From assembly GCF_017573465.1 (NCBI RefSeq), contig NZ_JAGEPF010000001.1, positions 395,954 to 459,953 of the forward strand: 64,000 nucleotides of DNA, in the 5' to 3' direction. Positions within the stretch are counted from its first letter, which is position 1. The number at the start of each line of letters is the position of its first letter. The notes beneath the pieces are model-generated. The model searched no databases, was not told the DNA's origin, and was given only the letters and a program-made list of their open reading frames with translations. This document shows, piece after piece, positions 7,443-14,817 of the stretch. The translations under genes were made by a program, and so were the position numbers. The stretch comes from Actinomadura violacea (GTDB lineage: Bacteria; Actinomycetota; Actinomycetes; Streptosporangiales; Streptosporangiaceae).

Positions 7443-8555
7443 TCAGTACTCCAGTTCCGGGCGCACGGGACCGCCGACCGCGTGCAGATGACGCAGTACC
7501 TGGGCGTAGGAGCGCGGCAGGCTCGTCTCGCAGTAGGCGATGTCGTGATGGGCGCAGAACGCGCGCACGAGGGCTTGGGCGCGGCGCAGGTTGGGGCGCG
7601 GCATCGAGGGGAAGAGGTGGTGCTCGATCTGGTAGTTCAGCCCGCCGAGCACGAAGTCGGTGATCCGGCCGCCGCGGATGTCGCGCGCGGTCAGCACCTG
7701 CCGGCGCAGGAAGTCGGCCTTGTGCTCCCTCCCGAAGATCGGCATGCCCTTGTGGTTGGGGGCGAACGAGCAGCCCAGGTAGAGCCCGAAGAGCCCTTGC
7801 TGGAGCAGGAGGAAGCCCACGGCCTGAGCCGGAGCCAGCACCCAGAACAGCACGGTGAGGTACCCGGCGGCATGGACGAGCAGCAGGCCGCCCTCGACCA
7901 GCCGCGTCCTTCCCCGGGCGTTCGCCCGGGAGGTCGCGCCATGCCCGAACAGCGCCCGGACCCCGGCCAGGTGCAGGTGGAATCCTTCCAGGAGCAGCAT
8001 CGGGAAGAACAGCCACGCCTGGCGGCGGGCCAGCCATACGCCGGGGACGCCGCGGGCCTGGGCGTTCTCGCGGGTGAAGGCGATCGCGCCGGTGCCGATG
8101 TCGGGATCGCGGCCGACCCGGTTGGGGTGGGCGTGATGCCGGTTGTGCTTGGCGACCCACCAGCCGTAGCCGAGGCCGACCAGCAGGTTTCCGTGCAGCC
8201 GTCCCAGCAGGGCGTTGACCCGCTTGGAACCGGAGATCTGCTGGTGGCCCGCGTCGTGGCCGAGGAACGCGGTCTGGGTGAACGCCGCCGCCAGGAACGC
8301 CGCCACCGCCAGCTGCCACCAGGACGGCCCGACCAGCACGAAAGCGGTCCAGCCCGCGGCGAGGAACAGCAGATTCGTCGCGGCCTTCACCCCGTAGTAG
8401 CCGGGACGCCGCGCCAGCAGACCGGCCCGCTTCACCTGCCGCGACAGCACCGCGTAGTCGCTGCCCCGCACGCTCCCTCCGGCGCCCGTCGGGTCCGGTG
8501 CGCCGCCGCGGGCGTCGCCCGCGCTCACGATCGTGATCATGGTCCTCGATTTCAC
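7443..8555 (-). CDS. Membrane fatty-acid desaturase
   Basis: 370 residues from the GTG at 8555, chosen because GGAGGG lies 7-8 bases upstream; an ATG at 8540 is the alternative. All three di-iron histidine boxes are present: 'HDAGHQQ', 'HNRHHAHPN' and 'NYQIEHHLFP'. Four or more hydrophobic helices surround them. By family it introduces a double bond into a long acyl chain (lipid- or CoA-bound), using electrons from a ferredoxin/reductase partner. No reductase lies beside it; the only one in the window is with the second desaturase at 45.4-47.6 kb. The substrate and double-bond position cannot be assigned. Confidence 0.92.
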   Translation of the reverse strand: MKSRTMITIVSAGDARGGAPDPTGAGGSVRGSDYAVLSRQVKRAGLLARRPGYYGVKAATNLLFLAAGWTAFVLVGPSWWQLAVAAFLAAAFTQTAFLGHDAGHQQISGSKRVNALLGRLHGNLLVGLGYGWWVAKHNRHHAHPNRVGRDPDIGTGAIAFTRENAQARGVPGVWLARRQAWLFFPMLLLEGFHLHLAGVRALFGHGATSRANARGRTRLVEGGLLLVHAAGYLTVLFWVLAPAQAVGFLLLQQGLFGLYLGCSFAPNHKGMPIFGREHKADFLRRQVLTARDIRGGRITDFVLGGLNYQIEHHLFPSMPRPNLRRAQALVRAFCAHHDIAYCETSLPRSYAQVLRHLHAVGGPVRPELEY

Positions 8556-8788
8556 GTAGATGCCCTCCGGCGAGGGACGGCCGGCTCGGAAGCCGCCGGC
8601 GGGCTCGGGCGCGTGGAAGGCGCCTACCACCAGTTGAGCCCGGCCTTAGGGAACACCGAACCGGGCAATACGGACCAGAGTCATCAGCGGCGGCGATAAC
8701 CGTCGGCCGACGACGCGGAACTCCAGCGCGGACCGCGCTGTACGCTGCTCGGAGGGGTCCAGCCGTTCCGGCCCGGAAGGCGGGAGAC

Positions 8789-9703
8789 GTGGAACTGCGC
8801 CAGCTCCGCTATTTCGTCGCCGTCTCCGAGGAGCTCAACTTCGGCCGCGCGGCGTCCCGCGAGCACATCGTGCAGTCGGCGCTGAGCCAGCAGGTGCAGC
8901 GACTGGAGCGGGAGCTGGGGGTGCGGCTGCTGGAGCGCACCACGCACTACGTCGCCCTGACGGCGGCGGGGGCGGCGTTCCTGGTCGAGGCGCGGCAGAT
9001 CCTCGCCCATGTCGAGCGAGCCGCCCAGGTCGCCCGGACCGCGCAGGGCACCTCGCCGGCGTTGCGCGTCGGCATCATCGACGCCAGCTACGACTCGATG
9101 CCGCAGATCCTGCACGAGGCCCAGGCCCGCTACCCGGATCTGGTGATCCACCAGGTGGAGGTCGGGGTTCCCGAGCAGTACCAGCAACTCGTCGACGGGC
9201 GCCTCGACGTGGGCATCGGCCGCGCCGCACTCGCCCCGAGCGGCGTCGCGTCGCACCTGTTCCGCCGGGACCGCCTCGGCGTCCTGGTCCCCCGCGGGCA
9301 CCGGTTCGCCGACCTGGACGCGGTGCCCGTCGAGGCCCTCGCCCGCGAGCCGCTGCTGCTGGCCGAGGAGATGAAGGCACCGGAGTTCAACCAGTTCACC
9401 GTCGAGATGTGCCGGGCCGCCGGCTTCACCCCGACGGTGCACCAGGGCACCGTCGACAGCATCCGCGCCGCGTCCGCCCTGGTCGCCCAGGGCCGGTGCC
9501 TGTACTGCGTGCCCTCCTCCTGCATCTCCGCCCTCCCCGGAACGATATGGCGGCCGCTCACCGACCCCGCCTCGTTCTACCCCTGGTCGATCCTGTGGCG
9601 CGCCGCCGACGACTCCCCTCACGTCCAGGCCGTCGTCGCCTGCGCCCGGAGCATGTCCGAACGGCTCGGCTGGCTGGTCACCGCCGACCGAACGGCCGGC
9701 TGA
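8789..9703 (+). CDS. LysR-family transcriptional regulator
   Basis: 304 residues, GTG start (protein 'VELRQLRYFVAVSEELNFGR'). The N-terminal winged HTH (about 1-60, with 'SALSQQVQRLERELGVRLLE') is canonical, and the rest is the periplasmic-binding-like effector domain starting near residue 90 ('LRVGIIDASYD'). It is divergent from the desaturase, with a 233-bp gap that could hold a LysR T-N11-A site, and convergent with the dehydrogenase that follows. Either neighbour could be the target; LysR regulators usually control the divergent gene. Effector unknown. Confidence 0.92.
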   Translation: MELRQLRYFVAVSEELNFGRAASREHIVQSALSQQVQRLERELGVRLLERTTHYVALTAAGAAFLVEARQILAHVERAAQVARTAQGTSPALRVGIIDASYDSMPQILHEAQARYPDLVIHQVEVGVPEQYQQLVDGRLDVGIGRAALAPSGVASHLFRRDRLGVLVPRGHRFADLDAVPVEALAREPLLLAEEMKAPEFNQFTVEMCRAAGFTPTVHQGTVDSIRAASALVAQGRCLYCVPSSCISALPGTIWRPLTDPASFYPWSILWRAADDSPHVQAVVACARSMSERLGWLVTADRTAG

Positions 9704-9727
9704 CGCCAATGCGATGTCAGGCCGGCC
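9694..9727. terminator. Hairpin between convergent genes
   Basis: GGCCGGCTGAC (9694-9704) pairs with GTCAGGCCGGCC (9716-9727), with one bulged base and an 11-base loop. It overlaps the stop region of the LysR gene and the 3' end of the convergent dehydrogenase, so it could end transcription from both sides. There is no U tract. Confidence 0.4.
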
Positions 9728-10925
9728 GGCCGGTGGTGTGCGGGTAGTCGGGGGATCGGTGCTGGAACGCCAGGACGGCGGGGTTCTGGACGACGCCGTC
9801 GCGGATCTCCACCGCCCGCCGGATGGTCTTGTCGGCGTCCCAGGCGGCGGGGCCCGCGAGGACCGTGGCCAGGTGCGGTATCAGGGCCTGGCTGATCTCC
9901 CAGGTCGCGGAGTCCCACAGGTAGGAGGGGCTGTGGTCGACGCCGTAGTGGTGGAGGCCGTGGCCGACGGTGAACATGGGGTCGGTGAAGGTGGTCGGCC
10001 GGGCCCATTCGAAGCCCATTCCCGCGTCGCAGGAGACGTCGACGATGAGGGTGCCGGGGGAGAAGACCGGCAGGTCGTTGTTCGCCGCGAACATCAGCGG
10101 TGCGCCGGTGTCCTGCAGGACGCAGTTGACGACGATGTCGTGCCGGGCGAGGAAGGCGGCCGTCGCGACCGGGCCGTCGTCGGTGAGGGCACGGGTGCAG
10201 CCGGGCCGCTGCGGGTCGCGGTCGAAGTGGACGATCTGGGCCGAGTGGATGGGCGAGCCGACGGCGCTGACGCCCCGGGCGGTGAGGACGTGGACATCGT
10301 GGACGCCGTGCGCGTTGAGGGCCGTGACCGCGCCCCGGGCGGTCGCCCCGAAGCTGATGACGGCGGCGCGTCGCCGCCTGCCGTAGGCGCCGGTGGATCC
10401 GGTGAGGGCGAGCGCGTGCAGGACGGAGCAGTAGCCGGCGAGTTCATTGTTCTTGTGGAAGACGTGCAGGTTGAACCCGCCGTCGGCCGTCCAGTGGTTC
10501 ATCGCCTCGAACGCGATCAGGGTGAGCCGCCCGTCGATGGCGGCCTGGGTGAGCTCCCGGTCCTGGACGCAGTGCGGCCAGCCCCACAGGATCTGGCTGG
10601 GGCGCAGTTCCTTGAGGTCGTGGGCCTGCGGCTTGAGCAGCAGGACCACGTCGCAGTCGGCGATGAGCCGGTCGCGGGGGAGCAGCCCGGCGACCTGGGG
10701 GGCGAGTTCCTCGTCGGAGATGCCGAAGCCTTCGCCGTAACCGCGTTCGAGATAGATGCGCGATCGCAGGCCCGGGTCGATCCGCTGAAGGTGCAGCGGG
10801 TGGATCGGCTGCCGATGCTCGTTCTCCTTGGCCGTGCGGGCCAGGACACCGAGGCTCAGACCGGGGCGGGGGTTCAGCGGCGCCACCCTGGCGCCGGGGC
10901 GGGGCGAGCCGTTCAAGGTCGGCAA
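9717..10925 (-). CDS. Alanine dehydrogenase/PNT superfamily enzyme, carboxyethylornithine-synthase-like
   Basis: 402 residues, ATG at 10925. The N-terminal half has the AlaDH/PNT signature ('LGVLARTAKENEHRQPIHP', then 'YLERGYGEGFGISDEE' and 'LWGWPHCVQDRELTQAAIDG'). A Rossmann nucleotide-binding half follows from about residue 190 ('AAVISFGATARGAVTALNAH') and an 'IVDVSCDAGMGFE' segment lies further on. The pattern is closest, as I recall the families, to N5-(carboxyethyl)ornithine synthase, which reductively condenses pyruvate with an amino-acid side-chain amine using NADPH. The substrate is not established here; a plain alanine dehydrogenase or an opine-type enzyme remains possible. It stands alone. 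Confidence 0.7.
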   Translation of the reverse strand: MPTLNGSPRPGARVAPLNPRPGLSLGVLARTAKENEHRQPIHPLHLQRIDPGLRSRIYLERGYGEGFGISDEELAPQVAGLLPRDRLIADCDVVLLLKPQAHDLKELRPSQILWGWPHCVQDRELTQAAIDGRLTLIAFEAMNHWTADGGFNLHVFHKNNELAGYCSVLHALALTGSTGAYGRRRRAAVISFGATARGAVTALNAHGVHDVHVLTARGVSAVGSPIHSAQIVHFDRDPQRPGCTRALTDDGPVATAAFLARHDIVVNCVLQDTGAPLMFAANNDLPVFSPGTLIVDVSCDAGMGFEWARPTTFTDPMFTVGHGLHHYGVDHSPSYLWDSATWEISQALIPHLATVLAGPAAWDADKTIRRAVEIRDGVVQNPAVLAFQHRSPDYPHTTGRPA

Positions 10926-11040
10926 GACGTCCCCTCTCGGGGGGTAAGCCGGTGGGGCGGGTCAGCCTCGGGGCTGGATGTCGCGGTTCCCCGGCTCTTC
11001 GGACCCTACTTCAGGAATCTCCGGTGGCACCCGCACTGCC

Positions 11041-11107
11041 GGCAGGACCTGTTCCTCCTCGACGCGGACGCCGCGCGACGCGGTCGCGGATGGTCGGCGG
11101 GCATGGC
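11041..11107 (-). pseudogene. Degraded fragment of a jetD 3' region
   Basis: Positions 11041-11075 match the end of the intact jetD gene (14861-14895) with only two differences, and translated on the minus strand the block reads 'RGVRVEEEQVLP' as in JetD. The next bases (11076-11107) match jetD again, but at 15015-15046, as if about 120 bp had been deleted between the blocks. The frame is broken, so no product is expected. It lies between the dehydrogenase and arsM, on the side of the arsenic genes away from the intact jetD. The second block is a weaker match (15 identical bases, then partial). Confidence 0.5.
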
Positions 11108-11117
11108 GTTGTCCTGG

Positions 11118-11876
11118 CTAGCCGGCGGGCTTTGCGGCCTGGACGATGGCGGCGTGCAGCCCGTCGCCGGTCTCGGCGGTGGGGGTGATGGTGATGCCGG
11201 TGAACCCGGCGGCGTGCAGCTCGCGGCGGTACTCCTCGGCGGTGAGGGTGGAGGCGGCGCAGCCGATGTGCTGCTCTGCGGCGGCGCGCTCGTCGGGGTC
11301 AAGGCCGGGGTCGGCGATGATGTCGCTGACGCCGAATCGGCCGCCGGGGCGCAGGACGCGGAAGGCTTCGGCGAGGACGCGGGCCTTGTCGGCGGCGAGG
11401 TTGATGACGCAGTTGGAGATGACCACGTCCACGCTCGCGGCGGGTAGCGGGATGTCGTCGATGTGGCCGCGCAGGAAGTGGGCGTTGTCGGCTCCGGCCT
11501 GGGCGGCGTTGGCGCGGGCGAGGGTGAGCATGTCGTCGCTGGCGTCCAGGCCGTAGGCGGTGCCGGTCGGGCCGACGCGGCGGGCCGACAGCAGCACGTC
11601 CAGGCCGCCGCCTGATCCGAGGTCGAGCACGGTTTCGCCGGGGTGCAGCTCGGCGACGGCGAGTGGGTTGCCGCATCCCAGGCTCGCGCGTAGGGCGGCC
11701 TCGGGGACCTGGTCCTCGGCCTGGTAGGCGGCGGCGCCGAAGCAGGATTCGCCGCACTCGTCGCTGTCGGTTCCGTCGTGCGGGGTGGCGCCGGCAAGGG
11801 CGGCTCGGGCGAGACCGGAGTAGCGGGCAACGATCTCGTCAGTGGTGGGGGTGCCGGTGGTGTGGGAGTCGGGCAT
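11118..11876 (-). CDS. arsM: Arsenite S-adenosylmethyltransferase
   Basis: 252 residues, ATG at 11876 ('MPDSHTTGTPTTDEIVARYS'). The SAM-binding motif is 'VLDLGSGGGLDVLLSA' and the fold continues with 'GLDASDDMLTLA'. Cysteines typical of ArsM proteins are present: a pair in 'SDECGESCFG', one in 'ISNCVINL' and one in 'HIGCAAST'. The enzyme methylates As(III), via trivalent mono- and dimethyl species, toward volatile forms. The start codon overlaps the arsR stop by one base (TGATG), so the two are co-translated. The arsI gene 2.5 kb away can undo the first methylation. Confidence 0.92.
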   Translation of the reverse strand: MPDSHTTGTPTTDEIVARYSGLARAALAGATPHDGTDSDECGESCFGAAAYQAEDQVPEAALRASLGCGNPLAVAELHPGETVLDLGSGGGLDVLLSARRVGPTGTAYGLDASDDMLTLARANAAQAGADNAHFLRGHIDDIPLPAASVDVVISNCVINLAADKARVLAEAFRVLRPGGRFGVSDIIADPGLDPDERAAAEQHIGCAASTLTAEEYRRELHAAGFTGITITPTAETGDGLHAAIVQAAKPAG

Positions 11877-12226
11877 CACTCGTCTCCTTCGGGCGGGCAG
11901 GTCGGCGCGGCAGGTGCGGGTCGTCCCATGACCAGGTCGGCGGCGGTGGGGAAGCACTCCACGCACGCGGTGTTGATCCGGTAGAAGCGGGACGTGCCGT
12001 GCTGGTCGACCAGCACGAACCGGACCTCGGCCAGCACCTTGAGGTGCGCGGACACCGTCGACTGCCCGACGTGGACGGCGTCGACGATCTCTCCGACACT
12101 TATCGGCCGTCCCTGCCGGGCGAGCAGGGACACGATCTGGACGCGCGTCGGGTCGGCGAGTGCCTTGAACCAGGACGCGTACTCGGTGGCGGTCGGCCGG
12201 TCGAGCGGGCCTTTCTCCTCTTTCAT
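11876..12226 (-). CDS. arsR: ArsR/SmtB-family metalloid-responsive repressor
   Basis: 116 residues, ATG at 12226. The winged HTH (about 15-90) has 'ALADPTRVQIVSLLARQG' and 'STVSAHLKVLAEVRFV'. A C-terminal 'CVECF' cysteine pair may bind As(III), unlike the classic alpha-3 site of the other ArsR here. The gene heads the arsR-arsM pair. A perfect 9-bp inverted repeat (12222-12250) overlaps its own start codon, so autorepression is likely. There is no ribosome site, and the TATCGT a few bases upstream suggests a leaderless message. Confidence 0.9.
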   Translation of the reverse strand: MKEEKGPLDRPTATEYASWFKALADPTRVQIVSLLARQGRPISVGEIVDAVHVGQSTVSAHLKVLAEVRFVLVDQHGTSRFYRINTACVECFPTAADLVMGRPAPAAPTCPPEGDE

Positions 12227-12250
12227 CGTCCATCGACGATAGACGATGAA
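12222..12250 (-). promoter_or_regulatory. Probable ArsR operator over the arsR start codon
   Basis: TTCATCGTC (12222-12230) and GACGATGAA (12242-12250) form a perfect inverted repeat with an 11-base spacer. The left arm includes the arsR start codon and the spacer contains a TATCGT-like -10. A repressor bound here would block both promoter and start of a leaderless arsR-arsM transcript. Confidence 0.6.
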
Positions 12251-12289
12251 TCGGACGTGGGGAAGACCGGCGACCGATGCCGGGGGCGG

Positions 12290-12709
12290 TCAGGCGTCGG
12301 CGGGCAGGAGTTCGGCGAGCAGGGCGCGAACGCGGGCGTCGATCTCGTTGCGGATCGGGCGGACGTTCTCGATCGGCTGGCCGGCGGGGTCGTCGAGCTG
12401 CCAGTCCAGGTAGCGCTTGCCGGGGAACACCGGGCAGACGTCGCCGCAGCCCATGGTGATGACCACGTCGGCGGCCTGGACGGCTTCGCCGGTGAGGGGC
12501 TTGGGGAACTCCTTGGACAGGTCCAGGCCGAGTTCGGCCATCACCGCGCGGACGGCGGGGTTGATCGCGTCGGCGGGCGCGGACCCGGCCGAGCGGACGC
12601 GGACCCGTCCGGCGGCGTGGTGGTCGAGCAGGGCGGCGGCCATCTGGGAGCGTCCGGCGTTGTGCACGCACACGAACAGCACCTCAGGCACATCGGCGGC
12701 GTGGGTCAT
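12290..12709 (-). CDS. arsC: Arsenate reductase, LMW-phosphatase type
   Basis: 139 residues, ATG at 12709 ('MTHAADVPEVLFVCVHNAGR'). The P-loop Cys14-(X)5-Arg20 is intact ('CVHNAGRS'), and the two further redox cysteines are in 'MGCGDVCPVFPGK' (about 84 and 88). It reduces As(V) to As(III), relaying oxidation to thioredoxin or, in actinobacteria, possibly mycothiol/mycoredoxin. The start overlaps the acr3 stop as ATGA, so the product is made with the As(III) pump that removes it. Confidence 0.93.
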   Translation of the reverse strand: MTHAADVPEVLFVCVHNAGRSQMAAALLDHHAAGRVRVRSAGSAPADAINPAVRAVMAELGLDLSKEFPKPLTGEAVQAADVVITMGCGDVCPVFPGKRYLDWQLDDPAGQPIENVRPIRNEIDARVRALLAELLPADA

Positions 12710-13824
12710 CGGGTCTCCTGCGGGGTGAGGCGGCGGCGCAGCGCCAGCGAGACGTACACCAGGCCCACCAGAACGGGGACCTCGATGAGGGGGCCGACGA
12801 CTCCGGCGAGGGCCTGCCCGGAGGTGACGCCGAACGTGGCGATCGCCACCGCGATGGCCAGCTCGAAGTTGTTGCCGGCGGCGGTGAACGCCAGCGTCGC
12901 GGTGCGGGGGTAGCCGAGACCGGCGGCGCGGCCGAGCGCGAACGCCCCGGCCCACATGAGGGCGAAGTAGACCAGCAGCGGCAGCGCGATCCGGGCGACG
13001 TCCCACGGCCGGGAGGTGATCGCGTCGCCCTGGAGGGCGAACAGGACGACGATGGTGAACAGCAGCCCGTACAGCGCGGCCGGGCCGACGCGCGGCAGGA
13101 ACCGCTCCTCGTACCAAGCCCGGCCCCGTGCGCGCTCGCCGAGACGGCGCGACAGGTACCCGGCGACCAGCGGGACGCCGAGGAAGATCAGCACGCTGCG
13201 GGCGATGTCCCATGCCGAGACGTCCAGCTCCGCCTGGTCCAGGCCGAGCCATCCGGGCAGGACGCGCAGGTAGAACCAGCCGAGCCCGGCGAACGCGATC
13301 ACCTGGAAGACGGAGTTGAGCGCGACCAGGACGGCGGCGGCCTCGCGGTCCCCGCACGCCAGGTCGTTCCAGATGATCACCATCGCGATACAGCGGGCCA
13401 GTCCGACGATGATCAGCCCGGTGCGGTACTGCGGCAGGTCGGGCAGGAAGATCCACGCCAGCGCGAACATGACCGCCGGGCCGATCACCCAGTTCGCCAC
13501 GAGCGACGGGATCAGCAGGCGCCGGTCTGCGGTCACGGTGCCGAGCCGGTCATAGCGGACCTTGGCCAGCACCGGGTACATCATCACCAGCAGGCCGAGC
13601 GCGATCGGCAGGGAGATCCCGTCGACCTGCACCGACTCCAACGCATCGTCCAGGCCGGGGACGGCGCGTCCGGCGAGCAGGCCGAGCGCCATGGCCGCGC
13701 CGATCCACACCGGCAAGAACCGGTCCAGCACCGACAACCGGGCCGCCACGGCGTCCGCAGGCTGGGCGCCGGCGGGCTGCATTCCGGTGGCCGCGGCCTG
13801 GACGTCCGGTTCGGTGCCGGTCAC
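12706..13824 (-). CDS. acr3: Arsenite efflux permease, ACR3 family
   Basis: 372 residues, GTG at 13824 overlapping the upstream arsR stop as GTGA. About ten membrane helices follow a 30-residue leader. Conserved ACR3 elements include 'GLARCIAMVIIWNDLACGD' (with the functional Cys in ARCIAMV) and 'TAAGNNFELAIAVAIATFG'. It exports As(III) from the cytoplasm using the proton-motive force. The arsR-acr3-arsC order with 4-bp overlaps makes a compact three-gene operon. Confidence 0.95.
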   Translation of the reverse strand: MTGTEPDVQAAATGMQPAGAQPADAVAARLSVLDRFLPVWIGAAMALGLLAGRAVPGLDDALESVQVDGISLPIALGLLVMMYPVLAKVRYDRLGTVTADRRLLIPSLVANWVIGPAVMFALAWIFLPDLPQYRTGLIIVGLARCIAMVIIWNDLACGDREAAAVLVALNSVFQVIAFAGLGWFYLRVLPGWLGLDQAELDVSAWDIARSVLIFLGVPLVAGYLSRRLGERARGRAWYEERFLPRVGPAALYGLLFTIVVLFALQGDAITSRPWDVARIALPLLVYFALMWAGAFALGRAAGLGYPRTATLAFTAAGNNFELAIAVAIATFGVTSGQALAGVVGPLIEVPVLVGLVYVSLALRRRLTPQETR

Positions 13825-14198
13825 GAAACAGCCGTGGTGACGCGCGGCCCCAGGATCGCCGACAGTCGCTCCAGGACGCCGGGGTTGAGCCAGTAGTAGA
13901 CCCACGTCCCGCGCCGCTCGGAGTCGATCAACCCGGCCTGCTTGAGCACCTTCAAGTGGTGGCTGATCGTCGGCGCCGTGAGGTCGAACGCAGCGGTCAG
14001 GTCGCACACGCACGCCTCCCCGCCCTCGTGGCAGGCGATCAACGACAGCAGGCGCAGCCGGACGGGGTCGGCGATCGCCTTGAACAACGGCGCCAGCTCG
14101 GCCGCCTCGGTCTCGCTCAACGGCTCGCAGACCAGGGGCGCGCAGCACGCCCCCTCGGTGTCGGCGGGGTTCAAGATCGGCAACTGCTGTTTAGGCAT
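13821..14198 (-). CDS. arsR: ArsR-family arsenite-responsive repressor
   Basis: 125 residues from the ATG at 14198 ('MPKQQLPILNPADTEGACCA'); a longer reading to 14234 would run through promoter-like DNA. The DNA-binding helix is 'TAPTISHHLKVLKQAGLI', and the alpha-3 metal site is 'ACVCDL', the classic As(III)/Sb(III) motif. Extra cysteines lie near the N-terminus ('GACCAPLVC'). It should control its own operon (arsR-acr3-arsC) and the divergent arsI. The close ATG behind TTAGAT suggests a leaderless message. Confidence 0.93.
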   Translation of the reverse strand: MPKQQLPILNPADTEGACCAPLVCEPLSETEAAELAPLFKAIADPVRLRLLSLIACHEGGEACVCDLTAAFDLTAPTISHHLKVLKQAGLIDSERRGTWVYYWLNPGVLERLSAILGPRVTTAVS

Positions 14199-14252
14199 GC
14201 ATCTAATTTGACATCCATCTACACACGGATGCAAACTCGGGCCACCGGCTGC

Positions 14253-14268
14253 TTAGACAGACATCTAA
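14253..14268. promoter_or_regulatory. Candidate ArsR operator between arsR and arsI
   Basis: TTAGA (14253-14257) and TCTAA (14264-14268) form an inverted repeat with a 6-base spacer. A related CATCTAA lies at 14200-14206. The two sit in the 139-bp divergent region, where one repressor could control both directions. Confidence 0.5.
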
Positions 14269-14337
14269 ACAGCGTTCACCGGGGCACCTGCCGACCGCCG
14301 ACCGGCCGACACCGCCCACGACACGAGGAGGAACCGC

Positions 14338-14811
14338 ATGTCCCGCGTCCAGCTCGCTTTGCGCGTGTCCGACCTGGAAGGCTCGATCGCCTTCTACTCC
14401 AAGCTGTTCGGCACCGAGCCGGCCAAACTCCGGCCGGGCTACGCGAACTTCGCGATCACCGAGCCGCCGCTCAAGCTCGTCCTGATCGAGGGCGAGGGCG
14501 GCGAGCCGACCCGCATGGACCACCTCGGCGTCGAGGTCGAGGACTCCGACCTCGTCACCGACGCCACCAAGCGCCTCGCCGACGCCGGGCTGGCCACCCT
14601 GGAGGAGAACGACACCTCCTGCTGCTACGCCCTGCAGGACAAGGTCTGGGTCCACGGCCCCGGCGGCGAACCCTGGGAGGTCTACGTAGTCAAGGGTGAC
14701 GCAGACACCCTCGCCAAGGCCGAAGACTCCGTGTGCTGCGCCACAGGTGAGCAGACCACCGGCGTCCCCGACGCGAACGAGAAGGCCGCCACCGGCTCCG
14801 CCTGCTGCTGA
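14338..14811 (+). CDS. arsI: ArsI/CadI-family C-As lyase (VOC fold)
   Basis: 157 residues beginning 'MSRVQLALRVSDLEGSIAFY', nearly the CadI/ArsI consensus. The Fe(II) ligands are readable as Gln5, His62 ('MDHLGVEVE') and a Glu near 114 ('PWEVYVV'). The vicinal Cys pair near 95-96 ('TSCCYALQDKVWVHGPGGEP') binds the organoarsenical. From family knowledge the enzyme cleaves the C-As bond of trivalent methylarsenite to As(III) with O2. The Cys-rich tail ends in 'GSACC'. An AGGAGGAAC ribosome site precedes the ATG. It ends 6 bp from the convergent jetD stop. Confidence 0.92.
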   Translation: MSRVQLALRVSDLEGSIAFYSKLFGTEPAKLRPGYANFAITEPPLKLVLIEGEGGEPTRMDHLGVEVEDSDLVTDATKRLADAGLATLEENDTSCCYALQDKVWVHGPGGEPWEVYVVKGDADTLAKAEDSVCCATGEQTTGVPDANEKAATGSACC

Positions 14812-14817
14812 GCCCGT

